From: a bacterium
GTDB taxonomy: Bacteria > UBP15 > UBA6099 > JAJRTR01
DNA length: 64,000 bases
Reading direction: 5' to 3'
Assembly: GCA_024278215.1 (NCBI GenBank)
Contig: JAJRTR010000111.1
Span: 1-64,000, forward strand
Shown: positions 8,012 through 17,042 of the stretch, piece after piece
Layout of the letters: each line of letters begins with the position of its first letter
Position numbering within the stretch: the stretch's first letter is position 1
Translations under genes and position numbers: made by a program
The notes under the pieces: generated by a model
What the model saw: the letters and a program-made list of their open reading frames with translations, nothing else
Told to the model about the DNA's origin: nothing
The model's database searches: none

Positions 8012-10617
8012 CACAAAAAGAGATCAAAGAACTAATTTCCTCAAATCTGGAAAATGCTGGTTACAATTATGAAGAAGTTCGCGTGCAGTCTGATCGTTAT
8101 GGGGGCTGGAACATAGCAGTTATATCAGATGATCTGAATAAAGTTCCTTATGCTGAAAGGAAAAGAATTGCTATTGGAGATTTGGATAACAGAATAAAAA
8201 TAGAATGGCTGGACTTAATTACGACTGAAGAAAAAGAGTGGTCAGGAACATTACCCAACGACACACCACAACTTGAGCTACCCCTTTGGTCGGAAGCTCT
8301 GTCCCGAGAAGACACTACCGAAACGATTTTATTTCCTTCAGACCTTGATGATGATTTGCCGCCGCCGATTATTGGGACATTCTATTCATTGAAGGGAGGT
8401 GTTGGCCGCACGACGGCTCTCGCATACACCGCAAGTATACTCGCTTCCCTTAATAAAACAGTATTATGTGTCGATATGGACTTAGAAGCTCCCGGATTGA
8501 CTTCGATATTTGGGAAAGACAATGAATTGCGGGAAAATCAAGGCCTTGTTCATTTGTTATATGATATGGATAATGGAGAGAAACCTGACGTCAATAAGCA
8601 TATTATACGAATATCGGAAATGGACGAGCTTTACTGTTTGCCTTCAGGAATTCCCAATGCCGACTATGCAAGGAAACTCAGGTATATTGATCCCGAACAA
8701 TGGTATCGTGAAGACAGAAATCCAATGAGGGACCTTAAAACGATTCTTGCAGAGGAATTATCATTTAGACCCGATGTGATTCTTTTCGACGCGAGAACCG
8801 GAATCTCTTCGATCAATGCTCCCCTGCTTTTCGATCTTGCCGATATAGCATTTATTGTTTTTTATCCTCATCCACAATCAGAAACTGGATCAAAGGAATT
8901 GGTAAAAGCGCTTCTTAAGACAAAAACAATACGTGAATATGAAAAAAGATTAACTCCGGAACTTCGTTTTATTATTTCTCCATTGCCGGCCGGGTTGCCG
9001 AAAGAAGTCAACCAGAGATACCGAAATCGTACTTCGGCATGGATTTCAGATTGGCTGGCAACAACAGAAAAAACCGGAATAGCCTTGATTGATAATGAAG
9101 AAATCACACACTTCATCAATTACAATCAAGCTGTTGCAACAAGTGACAACATGCTGAACGACAACAGTGTGATAAACTGTTACGAGCCGGTTGCCGAATG
9201 GATCGAACGTTTCCTGCCTACAAAACGTGAGAAACAAATAAATAGTAGTCTTACCAACAAAGAGAACATCCTCAATGAACTTAAGTTTACATCAGGTATC
9301 GCAGAAGATCTCGAGAACCTTGAAGATGTATTCGTTGAAACTGAACTGGTCAATAAAGCTCTTATTCCCTCAAACTATCTCATCCTTGGCAGAAAAGGAA
9401 CCGGGAAGACAACTATCTTCAGATACATAAAGGAACACAAGAATAAAGAATCGATAGTTGTGCAATCACCCGCCAAACTCCGCGATGATTTAAAATGGAT
9501 ATTCAGCGCGGAGGAGTTTAAGAATATAGATAAAATCTTACAGGATAGTAATGAGAGCTGGCGTTCTTTCTGGGCAATATACACTGTACTGGCTTGTTAT
9601 TTGAACAGTGACAATTCAGCCGCATACGACACTGTCCCGAATGATTTCCGTAAAGTAATTCACGGAAAGATTAACAGCCGATTAACAATGTTCAAATGCA
9701 TCGAGGCTGTTCTCCGTATAAAACACACTGCTTTATCTGCTTCAGATTGGCTCGACAGAGTTGATTCCGGCACGACGAAAGAAACATACATTTTATATGA
9801 TGGGCTGGACAGCAGTTTTGGACATTCTGCTGATGAAAGGGAAAGGCGGCGTGCTGCTGTCGAGGGGCTTTTCTCCTTTGTTACAGATCGTGCGGCTTAC
9901 TTTAAAAATCTAAAATTCAAGGTTTTGTTAAGAGAAGATATATGGAGGAATCTTCAATTCGAGAATAAGAGCCATGTATATGGTAGTTCTGTGACAATTG
10001 CGTGGAAAGCAAAATATATATATCTGAAAGTATTAATAAAACAGGCACTCTTGTCTGAAGGATTCAGAGAAAGTGTTTACAAGATAATCAGCGAAAACAT
10101 TAATGATGATATTAACGAATGGGACGAAAGGAAAGTCTTCGATGCGTGGCATCTGCTTGTTGGTGAAAGAATGAGAGGAGGAAAAACCGCGTTTACTCAA
10201 AACTGGGTATGGAAAAGGTTGGCTGATGCAAACAATGATCATACTCCACGATCTTTGCTGCAACTTTTCAATCAAGCTAAAGGGACTGAGGTGGAAATGC
10301 AAAAAGAAACACCTTATACTAAAACAATTATTCGCCCCCGCGCTCTTATTGATTCTTTAGCTGAAGTGTCAAGTGAAGCAGTAAATGCAATCTCTGAAGA
10401 ATTTCCCGAACTACATGATTTTATTGAAAAACTGAAAAGAATAGCTCGGTCCCCTGTGGCCGCTGGTGAGTTAAAAGATTTTGACAACGAACTCAAGCTG
10501 GCACAGGAAGTCGGATTGATAGGCGCTTATGAAAAGATAGATGGCGAAACGACAAGATATAAAGTTCCCGATATCTACCTCTATGGTATAGAAATGACTC
10601 GCAAGGGACAGGCGTAA
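8008..10617 (+). CDS. Double-ATPase protein: KGGVGR ParA/MinD-like domain plus second P-loop ATPase
   Basis: The 869-residue protein has a ~100-residue unassigned N-terminus. It is followed by a SIMIBI ParA/MinD-like ATPase with Walker A KGGVGRTT (129-136; Arg where the family normally has Lys), CVDMDLEAPG, and VILFDARTGI near 258. A second P-loop domain follows, with GRKGTGKTT at 461-469, a Walker B-like YILYDGLD near 594-601 and a sensor-like FKVLLREDIW. The end looks like a winged helix (about 820-869). The second domain resembles Sll1717-type ATPases. KGGVGR-variant ATPases occur in bacterial conflict islands. The ATG at 8008 overlaps the HEPN stop by four bases. I infer a sensor/activator of the HEPN partner; this is untested. 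Confidence 0.75.
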   Translation: MTQKEIKELISSNLENAGYNYEEVRVQSDRYGGWNIAVISDDLNKVPYAERKRIAIGDLDNRIKIEWLDLITTEEKEWSGTLPNDTPQLELPLWSEALSREDTTETILFPSDLDDDLPPPIIGTFYSLKGGVGRTTALAYTASILASLNKTVLCVDMDLEAPGLTSIFGKDNELRENQGLVHLLYDMDNGEKPDVNKHIIRISEMDELYCLPSGIPNADYARKLRYIDPEQWYREDRNPMRDLKTILAEELSFRPDVILFDARTGISSINAPLLFDLADIAFIVFYPHPQSETGSKELVKALLKTKTIREYEKRLTPELRFIISPLPAGLPKEVNQRYRNRTSAWISDWLATTEKTGIALIDNEEITHFINYNQAVATSDNMLNDNSVINCYEPVAEWIERFLPTKREKQINSSLTNKENILNELKFTSGIAEDLENLEDVFVETELVNKALIPSNYLILGRKGTGKTTIFRYIKEHKNKESIVVQSPAKLRDDLKWIFSAEEFKNIDKILQDSNESWRSFWAIYTVLACYLNSDNSAAYDTVPNDFRKVIHGKINSRLTMFKCIEAVLRIKHTALSASDWLDRVDSGTTKETYILYDGLDSSFGHSADERERRRAAVEGLFSFVTDRAAYFKNLKFKVLLREDIWRNLQFENKSHVYGSSVTIAWKAKYIYLKVLIKQALLSEGFRESVYKIISENINDDINEWDERKVFDAWHLLVGERMRGGKTAFTQNWVWKRLADANNDHTPRSLLQLFNQAKGTEVEMQKETPYTKTIIRPRALIDSLAEVSSEAVNAISEEFPELHDFIEKLKRIARSPVAAGELKDFDNELKLAQEVGLIGAYEKIDGETTRYKVPDIYLYGIEMTRKGQA

Positions 10618-10732
10618 AGTTATACCGATTTACCTCTGGTGGTGGGTAGATATGGGCGAGTTTGCCATCTCTCCGCACAGCAGAAAAACACTGTCTTGCG
10701 ATCCAGACGTTCAAATATGCTTTTATGGTAAG

Positions 10733-11107
10733 TTAATCTTTGACCCAGTCGAGCGCGCCGCGTCGCCACACGTATATCAGGCCGACGAACAGTACGCCGA
10801 TGAAAACGAGTCCTTCAAGAAATATGAACGCGCCGAACATCTTGACGAATGTTTTGAACACTATCGCCCAGGGATAGAGGAAAATCGCCTCGATATCGAA
10901 TAACACAAACAGCATTGCCACGAGGTAGAACTTGACGGAAAACCGGGCCGGGACACCGGTATACGGGTCGACGCCGCATTCGTATACGGACAGCTTGACA
11001 TCGTCCGGTTTCTTCGGGCCGATCATGTGTGTCATCATCACAAGAACTACGGCAAAACCGATCACAAAGAGCAACTGCATCAGGATCGGAATATAATCTA
11101 CAGGCAT
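10733..11107 (-). CDS. nuoA: NADH-quinone oxidoreductase subunit A
   Basis: The 124-residue protein has the three membrane helices of NuoA and its signature loop KLSVYECGVDP, followed by RFSVKFYLVAMLFVLFDIEA with the conserved Cys and acidic residues. NuoA lies in the membrane arm of complex I beside the quinone site. It normally heads a nuoA-N operon, but no nuoB or other nuo gene is near. Transcribed leftward, it is followed by the convergent AT-rich cassette. It is either a detached subunit gene of a split complex I locus or a relic; the reading frame is intact. Confidence 0.95.
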   Translation of the reverse strand: MPVDYIPILMQLLFVIGFAVVLVMMTHMIGPKKPDDVKLSVYECGVDPYTGVPARFSVKFYLVAMLFVLFDIEAIFLYPWAIVFKTFVKMFGAFIFLEGLVFIGVLFVGLIYVWRRGALDWVKD

Positions 11108-11287
11108 GACTATTCCTCCAGTCGAATAATGTTGCTGTCAACCTGTATATCTTAGCATAATCATGCTGTAAATCAAGGGCGGAAATGCGGGAGTCTGTTT
11201 TTTCCGAAATTCAGTTACACGAACGAGCCGGTCGGCCTGACGCCAACTATGCTCCAGGTGAGTGCGGCTCTGTGCCTGGCACACAAA

Positions 11288-11326
11288 TAAAAACCCCCGG
11301 AGAGAAAAAATACTCCGGGGGTAGAT
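11288..11326 (-). terminator. Rho-independent terminator of the SLH porin gene
   Basis: On the leftward strand a 10-bp stem ACCCCCGGAG / CTCCGGGGGT encloses an 8-base loop and is followed by TTTTT. It lies about 22 bp past the porin stop. Confidence 0.88.
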
Positions 11327-11347
11327 ATTCCGACAAAAAACTGCCGA

Positions 11348-12997
11348 TCAGAAATTGATCAGGAGTTCGCCCCGTACTCTGTTGAGGAGAATGGGGTCTT
11401 TGCCCTGCTGCGCATATTCGACACGTACGGAAGAATTGTCGTTGATGGGCTTGGTGATCGAAAGAGCGCCGAAGCCGGGATAATCTTCACCGTCGAGATT
11501 TGCAATTGTGCTTGAGCTGCCGCCGGCGAAGTTGCCGATGAAGCCCTTGGCGGCGAGTTCCACGTCGCCCAGGACAATGTAGCTGGCTTCAACACCGAGA
11601 CCTTCGAAGCCTGCCGGGAAAAGCATACGACCGGATTCGTAGGAATAGCAGTTTGTGGGTTTGACATCCAGACCGATGGGGCATGTGTTGTCATATTCCG
11701 TGAAGGGATTGACATCCATGCTGCTCAACGAGACTGCCGCGGGAAGGTCCGCGTAGGACAGTGTCAGACCAGCCCTGCTGTTCTTGTAAACATCCAGACC
11801 GATGATGAAGCTGTAGTCGTCTTCTGTGCCGGTGGGTGACGAACCGTCGATCTTGTCTGTGACCGTCATGTATTCGCCTCTTACCTCTGTGAGGAAGGGT
11901 GATTCTGTCAGCAGCGGGGCGACAATGTCCGCACCCCAGCCTTTTTCCGCTTCAATACCGTTTATGAGGTAATTGAAACCGAGGTCGATCCACGGAAGAT
12001 CGATGTCGACCCTCGCCGCGCCGTAGGGATCTTTTCCTGCGGACCCGAGGCCCTGTGAACCATTGGTAAACAGTGAGTCCATGCGGGCGAGTCCGCCGAT
12101 ACCTGTTATTGTTACGAGGTCCTTTGAAACAACGCCCATGACGGCGGGAATGGAAGTTACGCCTGTGTTGTCGACGAGCATGCCATAGGGACCGAATGCG
12201 AAGGCCTGGTATCCTGTGCGGAGATTCAGGTTGTCGAGTTCGCGCACCATCGACGAGAAGTCCGTATCAACGTATGCATGGTTGATAACCAGTTCACCTG
12301 TGTCGTCTCCCGGTGTCTGATCATAGCCGAGGGGCGAGGTGCGGATACTCTTGTCGAACCCGATCGAGAAATCGACATCCATACCGGCCTGGCCGGTGAT
12401 TGTGATCGAAGGCAGCATTTCATAGCCTGCCGCGAGATTACCTGATGTGGCTGTCGAGCCGAAAATGTTCAGATAATCGTTTACAAACGATGTCGATGAA
12501 AGGTCCGTGTTGGGGATATCAAGTCTCTGTCTTACGCTACCCGAAATCTGGATGTTGCCGAAGCGGTTTGCCCGGACATCTTCTTCGAGTGCTGCTATCT
12601 TTGTCGAGTTTTCGTCGATCTTGACCTTCAGCGCCGCGATTTCATCCTTAAATTCCGCCGCGAGCTTCTTGATGATGGTCTTCACTTCTTCAAGGTCTTC
12701 CGGAGCCAGACTGACCGTCTGTCCGCTTGCATCTTTGCATTCGCTTTTTGTGCAATACGTCTTGTCGATGAGATTCATCATTCTCTCGACCACGAGTGCA
12801 TATTCATAGCGGCTTAGATTCCGGTCGCCTTTGAATGTTCCGTCGGGATAGCCTTTGATCATGCCGGAGTCAACGAGTTTCTGAACTGCGTCTTCCGCCC
12901 AGTGTCCGCTCGGGACATCTACCAGCGCTGCCGAGTACGACATCTGCGCCAGGCCAAATACCATTCCGATTACTACCAGAAAGAAAATTTTCTTCAT
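11348..12997 (-). CDS. SLH-domain outer-membrane porin
   Basis: The 549-residue protein has a signal peptide (MKKIFFLVVIGMVFGLAQ..., cleaved near SYSA) and one S-layer homology domain (about 22-70: VPSGHWAEDAVQKLVDSG, GYPDGTFKGDRNLSRYEYA). A coiled coil follows (about 90-140: EEVKTIIKKLAAEFKDEIAA), then a long beta-rich region ending in LLINF. A terminal Phe after alternating residues is a typical outer-membrane barrel signature. In SLH porins the SLH domain holds peptidoglycan and the barrel spans the outer membrane. The ATG at 12995-12997 is chosen because GGGAGGTTG stands just before it and the signal peptide follows; the frame stays open 60 codons further upstream, but that part looks non-coding. 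The OmpM-like family call is firm; cargo is unknown. Confidence 0.88.
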   Translation of the reverse strand: MKKIFFLVVIGMVFGLAQMSYSAALVDVPSGHWAEDAVQKLVDSGMIKGYPDGTFKGDRNLSRYEYALVVERMMNLIDKTYCTKSECKDASGQTVSLAPEDLEEVKTIIKKLAAEFKDEIAALKVKIDENSTKIAALEEDVRANRFGNIQISGSVRQRLDIPNTDLSSTSFVNDYLNIFGSTATSGNLAAGYEMLPSITITGQAGMDVDFSIGFDKSIRTSPLGYDQTPGDDTGELVINHAYVDTDFSSMVRELDNLNLRTGYQAFAFGPYGMLVDNTGVTSIPAVMGVVSKDLVTITGIGGLARMDSLFTNGSQGLGSAGKDPYGAARVDIDLPWIDLGFNYLINGIEAEKGWGADIVAPLLTESPFLTEVRGEYMTVTDKIDGSSPTGTEDDYSFIIGLDVYKNSRAGLTLSYADLPAAVSLSSMDVNPFTEYDNTCPIGLDVKPTNCYSYESGRMLFPAGFEGLGVEASYIVLGDVELAAKGFIGNFAGGSSSTIANLDGEDYPGFGALSITKPINDNSSVRVEYAQQGKDPILLNRVRGELLINF

Positions 12998-13483
12998 GTA
13001 CAACCTCCCTGGAAAATCTGTGCTTTTTGGGAACTCTGCGAGTCTTCGCTTGTGAAAGTATCCAAGTTTCCTTTCCCTGCTCCAACTCGCTTCGTTCACT
13101 TTTACTGAGTTCTTTATCGGCTCCCGTTCCAAGGATTTACACCTCCTCCCGTGGGCTATTGCCGTTTTATTCAGCAAAAGAAATTCTTTAAATATTTTTA
13201 ATCATAATATTATATACATTTTATCTTCTTTTTGTACTCCAGCCTTTTCTTGTATCCTTGCGATTTTCTTATATATTAGGCCAAATACAAAAAATAAGCG
13301 CATAGTTCGGCTCTAAACGTGTTTTTTCTTCTATTATCGCTATATTTCGCAACATATATATATAAATACTTCTGTGCTATTATTATATTATCCAGTGTAT
13401 TGCCTGTTTTTTGCTCTTTTGCTCAAAACATTTAAGTAAAATCACTGCACAAAATAATTGCTGTTATTCACGGAGGTCGCGCG
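12998..13483. other. Divergent leader: long SLH-porin 5' leader plus AT-rich promoter zone
   Basis: About 180 bp next to the porin start are GC-balanced, purine-rich on the leftward strand, and open in the porin frame, but lack protein-like composition. The following ~270 bp (13190-13460) are strongly AT-rich and should hold the promoters for both divergent genes. GGAGG at 13472-13476 serves the HdrD-like gene. No known riboswitch could be recognised by eye. Confidence 0.4.
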
Positions 13484-14713
13484 ATGTCCACAAGAAATTC
13501 CGACAATGACAACCCATTCTTCGCCCCCTTCGACCCGTCCAGATGCGTTTCATGCGGGCACTGCCTCAATGAGTGCCCCGTTATGAAACTTCCGCTTCCT
13601 CTGGCGAAGAGGGAAATGAAGGCTCTCAAATCCGGCAAAAAAGGTTCTTTCGTCCTATCCTGGTGCGAGACCTGTATGGCCTGTAATCTTATCTGTCCCG
13701 AAAGTGCAAACCCGGCTATGCTGTTTATCGAAAAATTCTACGAATTCCACAAAGAACGTGCTTTCCCTGAATGGTCACTCTATTTTCAACCGCATAACAC
13801 GCCGAATTTCAGGACAAAAGTTATCGAAAAGCTTCCGACCGATGAAAAAACGATGCTCGACGACTGGAGCGATATGTCCGCTTGCGACGAATTCACTTAT
13901 CCGGGCTGCAATATGTGTGCTACCCCGTATCTGACCCGTAATAATTTCATGGAAGACCTGAACATTCGCGGCGGAATCGAGTATTGTTGCGGAGAGATGT
14001 ATTTCAGGACGGGACAACTCGATAAGCTCAGGCAATCTGCCGCAAGGCTGAACCGGTTTCTCGAAACACTCGGCGCATCGAAGATGATGGTGCTTTGCAC
14101 GGCAGGCTACAACCTTTTCACCAATGTTCTGCCCCGTTACGGACTCGTTTCAGATGTCGAAATAACATCATATCTGCCCTGGCTGCTGGCGAAGATCGAA
14201 GCAGAAGAAATAAAGGTCAAAAGACCGCTGGAAATGAGCGTAACAATACAGGATTCATGCCATTCCAAGGCGCTTGGCGACGAATATGTGGAAATACCGC
14301 GCAGGATTCTCGAAAAAATCGGTGGCGAAGTCAAAGAAATGAAGCACTCGAAAGAAATGAATTACTGTTGCGGCATCGGCGGTGGTTTTCCGGCTCGAAA
14401 ATCGTTCCATCCGCTTGCGATAACCGCCTCTACAGGCAGAGTGATGCTCGAAGCGAATCTGACACAGGCCGACGCGATAATGGCATATTGCTCGGGCTGT
14501 CTCCAGACGCTTTCCACAATGGCAGCTATCTTGCCCGTTTCTAAACCGATATATCACATACTCGAACTCGTCCAGATTGCTGCTGGAGAAAAGCCTCTCA
14601 GACGGAATATTGAACGGGGAAAACAACTACTCAAAGGTATGATAGTAAACCAGGTGCCGAAGATATTCAGTCTGAATCGTGTGTCTGTCCCCGATATTCC
14701 CGAAGAGGTATAA
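13484..14713 (+). CDS. HdrD/GlpC-like Fe-S oxidoreductase (two 4Fe-4S plus two CCG domains)
   Basis: The 409-residue protein starts with two ferredoxin-type clusters (CVSCGHCLNECP and CETCMACNLICP). It continues with two cysteine-rich CCG domains (YPGCNMC...YCCGEMYF and DSCHS...NYCCGIGGGF...YCSGC). This layout is shared by HdrD, GlpC and the lactate-utilisation LutA family: cytoplasmic proteins that pass electrons between ferredoxin-like clusters and a non-cubane cluster or a dehydrogenase partner. No partner dehydrogenase or cytochrome b is next to it, so the donor and acceptor are unknown. GGAGG lies 7 bases before the ATG. Confidence 0.88.
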   Translation: MSTRNSDNDNPFFAPFDPSRCVSCGHCLNECPVMKLPLPLAKREMKALKSGKKGSFVLSWCETCMACNLICPESANPAMLFIEKFYEFHKERAFPEWSLYFQPHNTPNFRTKVIEKLPTDEKTMLDDWSDMSACDEFTYPGCNMCATPYLTRNNFMEDLNIRGGIEYCCGEMYFRTGQLDKLRQSAARLNRFLETLGASKMMVLCTAGYNLFTNVLPRYGLVSDVEITSYLPWLLAKIEAEEIKVKRPLEMSVTIQDSCHSKALGDEYVEIPRRILEKIGGEVKEMKHSKEMNYCCGIGGGFPARKSFHPLAITASTGRVMLEANLTQADAIMAYCSGCLQTLSTMAAILPVSKPIYHILELVQIAAGEKPLRRNIERGKQLLKGMIVNQVPKIFSLNRVSVPDIPEEV

Positions 14714-15012
14714 AATAGATAGTGCCTGAATGGAAACCCCAATCCAGTGAAGCCGGAACCAAAAAGGTTGTGTTTTCGTGCCCAAACAAATACGGTTTGA
14801 GCACGGCACACAGAGTTTCTTCGTTTCCAGTGTATAGTAACACCTGGAACGGAAAAGCTCCTGCGTCCACCGATCTCTTTTCAGCATTTCTTTACCAGTC
14901 TGCGTAGCATTTCAGTCGTAAGATGTTAAAAGGACTATATCATTTAATAATGCGCCATATTCGTAATAGCATTTTGAAAAGTGGTTGAGCAAAAAACTGC
15001 TCCGTTAAGCCA
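14714..15012. other. Intergenic region between convergent genes, containing a repeat
   Basis: The ~300 bp between the convergent HdrD-like and CoA-transferase genes are largely taken up by the second copy of the 1214-1330 repeat. No terminator hairpin with a T-run was identified. Confidence 0.4.
14821..14940 (+). repeat. Dispersed repeat, copy 2 (partner at 1214-1330)
   Basis: This is the second copy of the repeat described at 1214-1330, in the same orientation. The best-conserved part is 14875-14940, sharing TCCACC, CAGCATTTCTTT and GTAAGAT in order with small gaps. Confidence 0.5.
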
Positions 15013-16221
15013 CTATATCACCTTTTTGGAGCGCAGGGCGGCTATCCGGTCGTCGGGGAGTCCGAGCCATTCGCGGAGCACTTCGTCCGTGTGTTCGCCC
15101 AGGTGCGGACATGCGCTGTTTATCCCGCCCGGCGCCGCACTGTGCCTGATCGGGTCGCCCGGCACGGCGATTGTTCCAAACTCGCTGTCCTCGACTTCCG
15201 TTATCATTCCGCGCTCTTTAAGATGCTCCGATTCGTTTACCATATCGAAATCGGCAACCGGTGCGCAGGGCACTTTTTTCTTCTCGAGTATCGCGGCGAC
15301 TTCTTCCACCGTGTGAGCTTTCACCCACGGTGCGATGATGTCGAGCCCCGCCGCCGCGTTCTGGACGCGTGTGAGGAAATTGAAGTAGCGGGCGTCGTCG
15401 AGCGTGTCCTCCCGCCCGACCGCTTCCATGAGATGTTTCCACTCGCGGTCCGTTAGTGCCACGATCACAATGTATCCGTCTTTCGCCTCGTAGCTGTTCC
15501 AGAACGGCAACGGTTTGTCGTCGTCTGTGAGGAGGTTGCTTAGTGAGGCCCCGAGCAGCTTCTCGACTTCCTCCTTCACCGGCGCTATGGCGTTGTCGCT
15601 GAAACACGAGAAGTTCTGGAAATACATTACATCCTGCATGGATATGTCGACGAGCTGGCCCCTGCCCGTGCGCTCGCGGTAGAAGAGCGCCTCGACAGCG
15701 CCGAGGGCGGCATACGCGCCGCTGACGAGGTCGCCGAAGTACACTTTCGGCGTGCGCCACGGCTGCCTGTATGCGTGCATGATGCCCGCGCTTGCCTGGG
15801 CGACGATGTCGAAAGCCGTGCGACCGCTCAGCGGGCCGGTGCGGCCGTAGCCGGAGATGGTCACATACACCAGCCCTGGATTCGACTCCTTGAGTGTGTC
15901 GTAGTCGAGGCCGAGATTATTCATGAGGCCGGGAGCGAAGTTCTCGACAAGCACGTCACATTCGGCGGCGAGTTTTTTCAGCAGATCGATCCCTTCGGGC
16001 TTTTTGAAGTCGATGGTGATGCCGCGTTTGTTCTGGTGTATCGTGCTCATCATCCGCTCGGAGCGCATCAGGCGGCAGAGCACACGCATCGTTTCGCCGA
16101 TGGGCGGCTCGATTTTCACGACATCCGCGCCCTTGAGCGCAAGCAGTTGCGAGCAGCGCGGCCCGCTCAGGAACTGCGACAGGTCCAGCACTTTTATTCC
16201 TTCGAGTATCTTCTGCGTCAT
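15013..16221 (-). CDS. CaiB/BaiF family (class III) CoA transferase
   Basis: The 402-residue protein matches the usual length and order of class III CoA transferases: LEGIKVLDLSQFLSGPRCSQLLALKGADVVKIEPP at the N-terminus, KRGITIDFKKPEG, VENFAPGLMNNLG, and LVDISMQDVM, whose Asp (about 197) is the likely catalytic aspartate that carries the CoA thioester intermediate. These enzymes move CoA between carboxylic acids (formyl/oxalate, carnitine, benzylsuccinate or fatty acids). The acid cannot be told here. It lies 30 bp downstream of a phosphoesterase gene on the same strand, which gives no metabolic clue. Confidence 0.9.
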   Translation of the reverse strand: MTQKILEGIKVLDLSQFLSGPRCSQLLALKGADVVKIEPPIGETMRVLCRLMRSERMMSTIHQNKRGITIDFKKPEGIDLLKKLAAECDVLVENFAPGLMNNLGLDYDTLKESNPGLVYVTISGYGRTGPLSGRTAFDIVAQASAGIMHAYRQPWRTPKVYFGDLVSGAYAALGAVEALFYRERTGRGQLVDISMQDVMYFQNFSCFSDNAIAPVKEEVEKLLGASLSNLLTDDDKPLPFWNSYEAKDGYIVIVALTDREWKHLMEAVGREDTLDDARYFNFLTRVQNAAAGLDIIAPWVKAHTVEEVAAILEKKKVPCAPVADFDMVNESEHLKERGMITEVEDSEFGTIAVPGDPIRHSAAPGGINSACPHLGEHTDEVLREWLGLPDDRIAALRSKKVI

Positions 16222-16251
16222 GATGTTGAAGTCCTCCGTGAATTCCGGCAG

Positions 16252-16953
16252 TCACTTTCCCGTTTTCAGCACTTGCGCGAGCCTGTCTATTACATGCTGT
16301 TCGAGGTCGCGCCTGCGGAGCGCGTCGACTGTCGCGTCGATGTCGTATTCGATGCGGTGGAAGGTGATCTCGCCGTCGTCCCATAGCGCGAAACCCGCGC
16401 GCGGGTCGCCGTCACGGGGCTGGCCAACGCTGCCCGGGTTGACAAAACGCACCCCGGCGACCGTTCTGTCCATCTGAAAATGAGTGTGCCCCAGCAGCAC
16501 AAGTTCCGTGTCGACTTTCTCCGCCTCCGCGGCGAGTACATCCGCGGGCGTGTCCGGCCTGATGTACTTGAACAGCGTGTCCGACGGTGCCGCGTGCGCC
16601 GCGTAAGCCGGTCGACCGCCCAGGTCGATTTCCTCTTCAGGCCTGAACGCGCGCAGGTACTCGTAATCCGACTCGTCGAGTATCTTCCACATCAGTTCCC
16701 GCGTCGCCACGGAAAACGGGTGAAACGCCTGTCCGCACCGGCAGTCGACACGTGTCAGCACAGCGTTGTCGTGGTTGCCGCGCAGCGACATCCGGCCATG
16801 CCCGCGCAGCCACTCGATGCACTCGCGCGGCTGCGGGCCGTAGTCCACCACATCGCCGAGAAACAGGACGGTATCCACATCGCCCGCCGCCTTTTCGACA
16901 GCCCGCAGTGCTTCGATATTTCCATGTATGTCGGATACGATAAGAGCCTTCAT
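16252..16953 (-). CDS. YfcE/MJ0936-type metallophosphoesterase
   Basis: The 233-residue protein carries all calcineurin-like metal motifs: SDIHGN (7-12), GDVVDYG, GNHD and GHTH, plus the small-family hallmark FVNPGSVGQPRDGDPRAGFA. These are cytoplasmic di-metal phosphodiesterases with broad activity on artificial substrates and poorly known natural ones. The ATG at 16951-16953 is preceded by GGAGGCG, which makes the 23 extra in-frame codons upstream unnecessary. It precedes the CoA transferase in the same direction. Confidence 0.9.
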   Translation of the reverse strand: MKALIVSDIHGNIEALRAVEKAAGDVDTVLFLGDVVDYGPQPRECIEWLRGHGRMSLRGNHDNAVLTRVDCRCGQAFHPFSVATRELMWKILDESDYEYLRAFRPEEEIDLGGRPAYAAHAAPSDTLFKYIRPDTPADVLAAEAEKVDTELVLLGHTHFQMDRTVAGVRFVNPGSVGQPRDGDPRAGFALWDDGEITFHRIEYDIDATVDALRRRDLEQHVIDRLAQVLKTGK

Positions 16954-16997
16954 AAAACGCCTCCGCTGTTGCTGAAATTGAAATTGTGGGTTTATGC

Positions 16998-17003
16998 TAT
17001 AAT
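16998..17003 (+). promoter_or_regulatory. Extended -10 promoter of fabG
   Basis: TATAAT preceded by TGC forms an extended -10 box about 40 bases before the fabG start. A weak TTGAAA lies too close (14 bp) to be a proper -35, so the extended -10 may suffice. Confidence 0.45.
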
Positions 17004-17042
17004 GAAACACGGAATAACGCAAGAAAAAGTGGGGGTCCGCAG

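Noticed and set aside
12998-13190. Known riboswitch (c-di-GMP or c-di-AMP type) in the SLH porin leader
   Set aside because: Conserved core strings of those classes are not present as far as can be read by eye.
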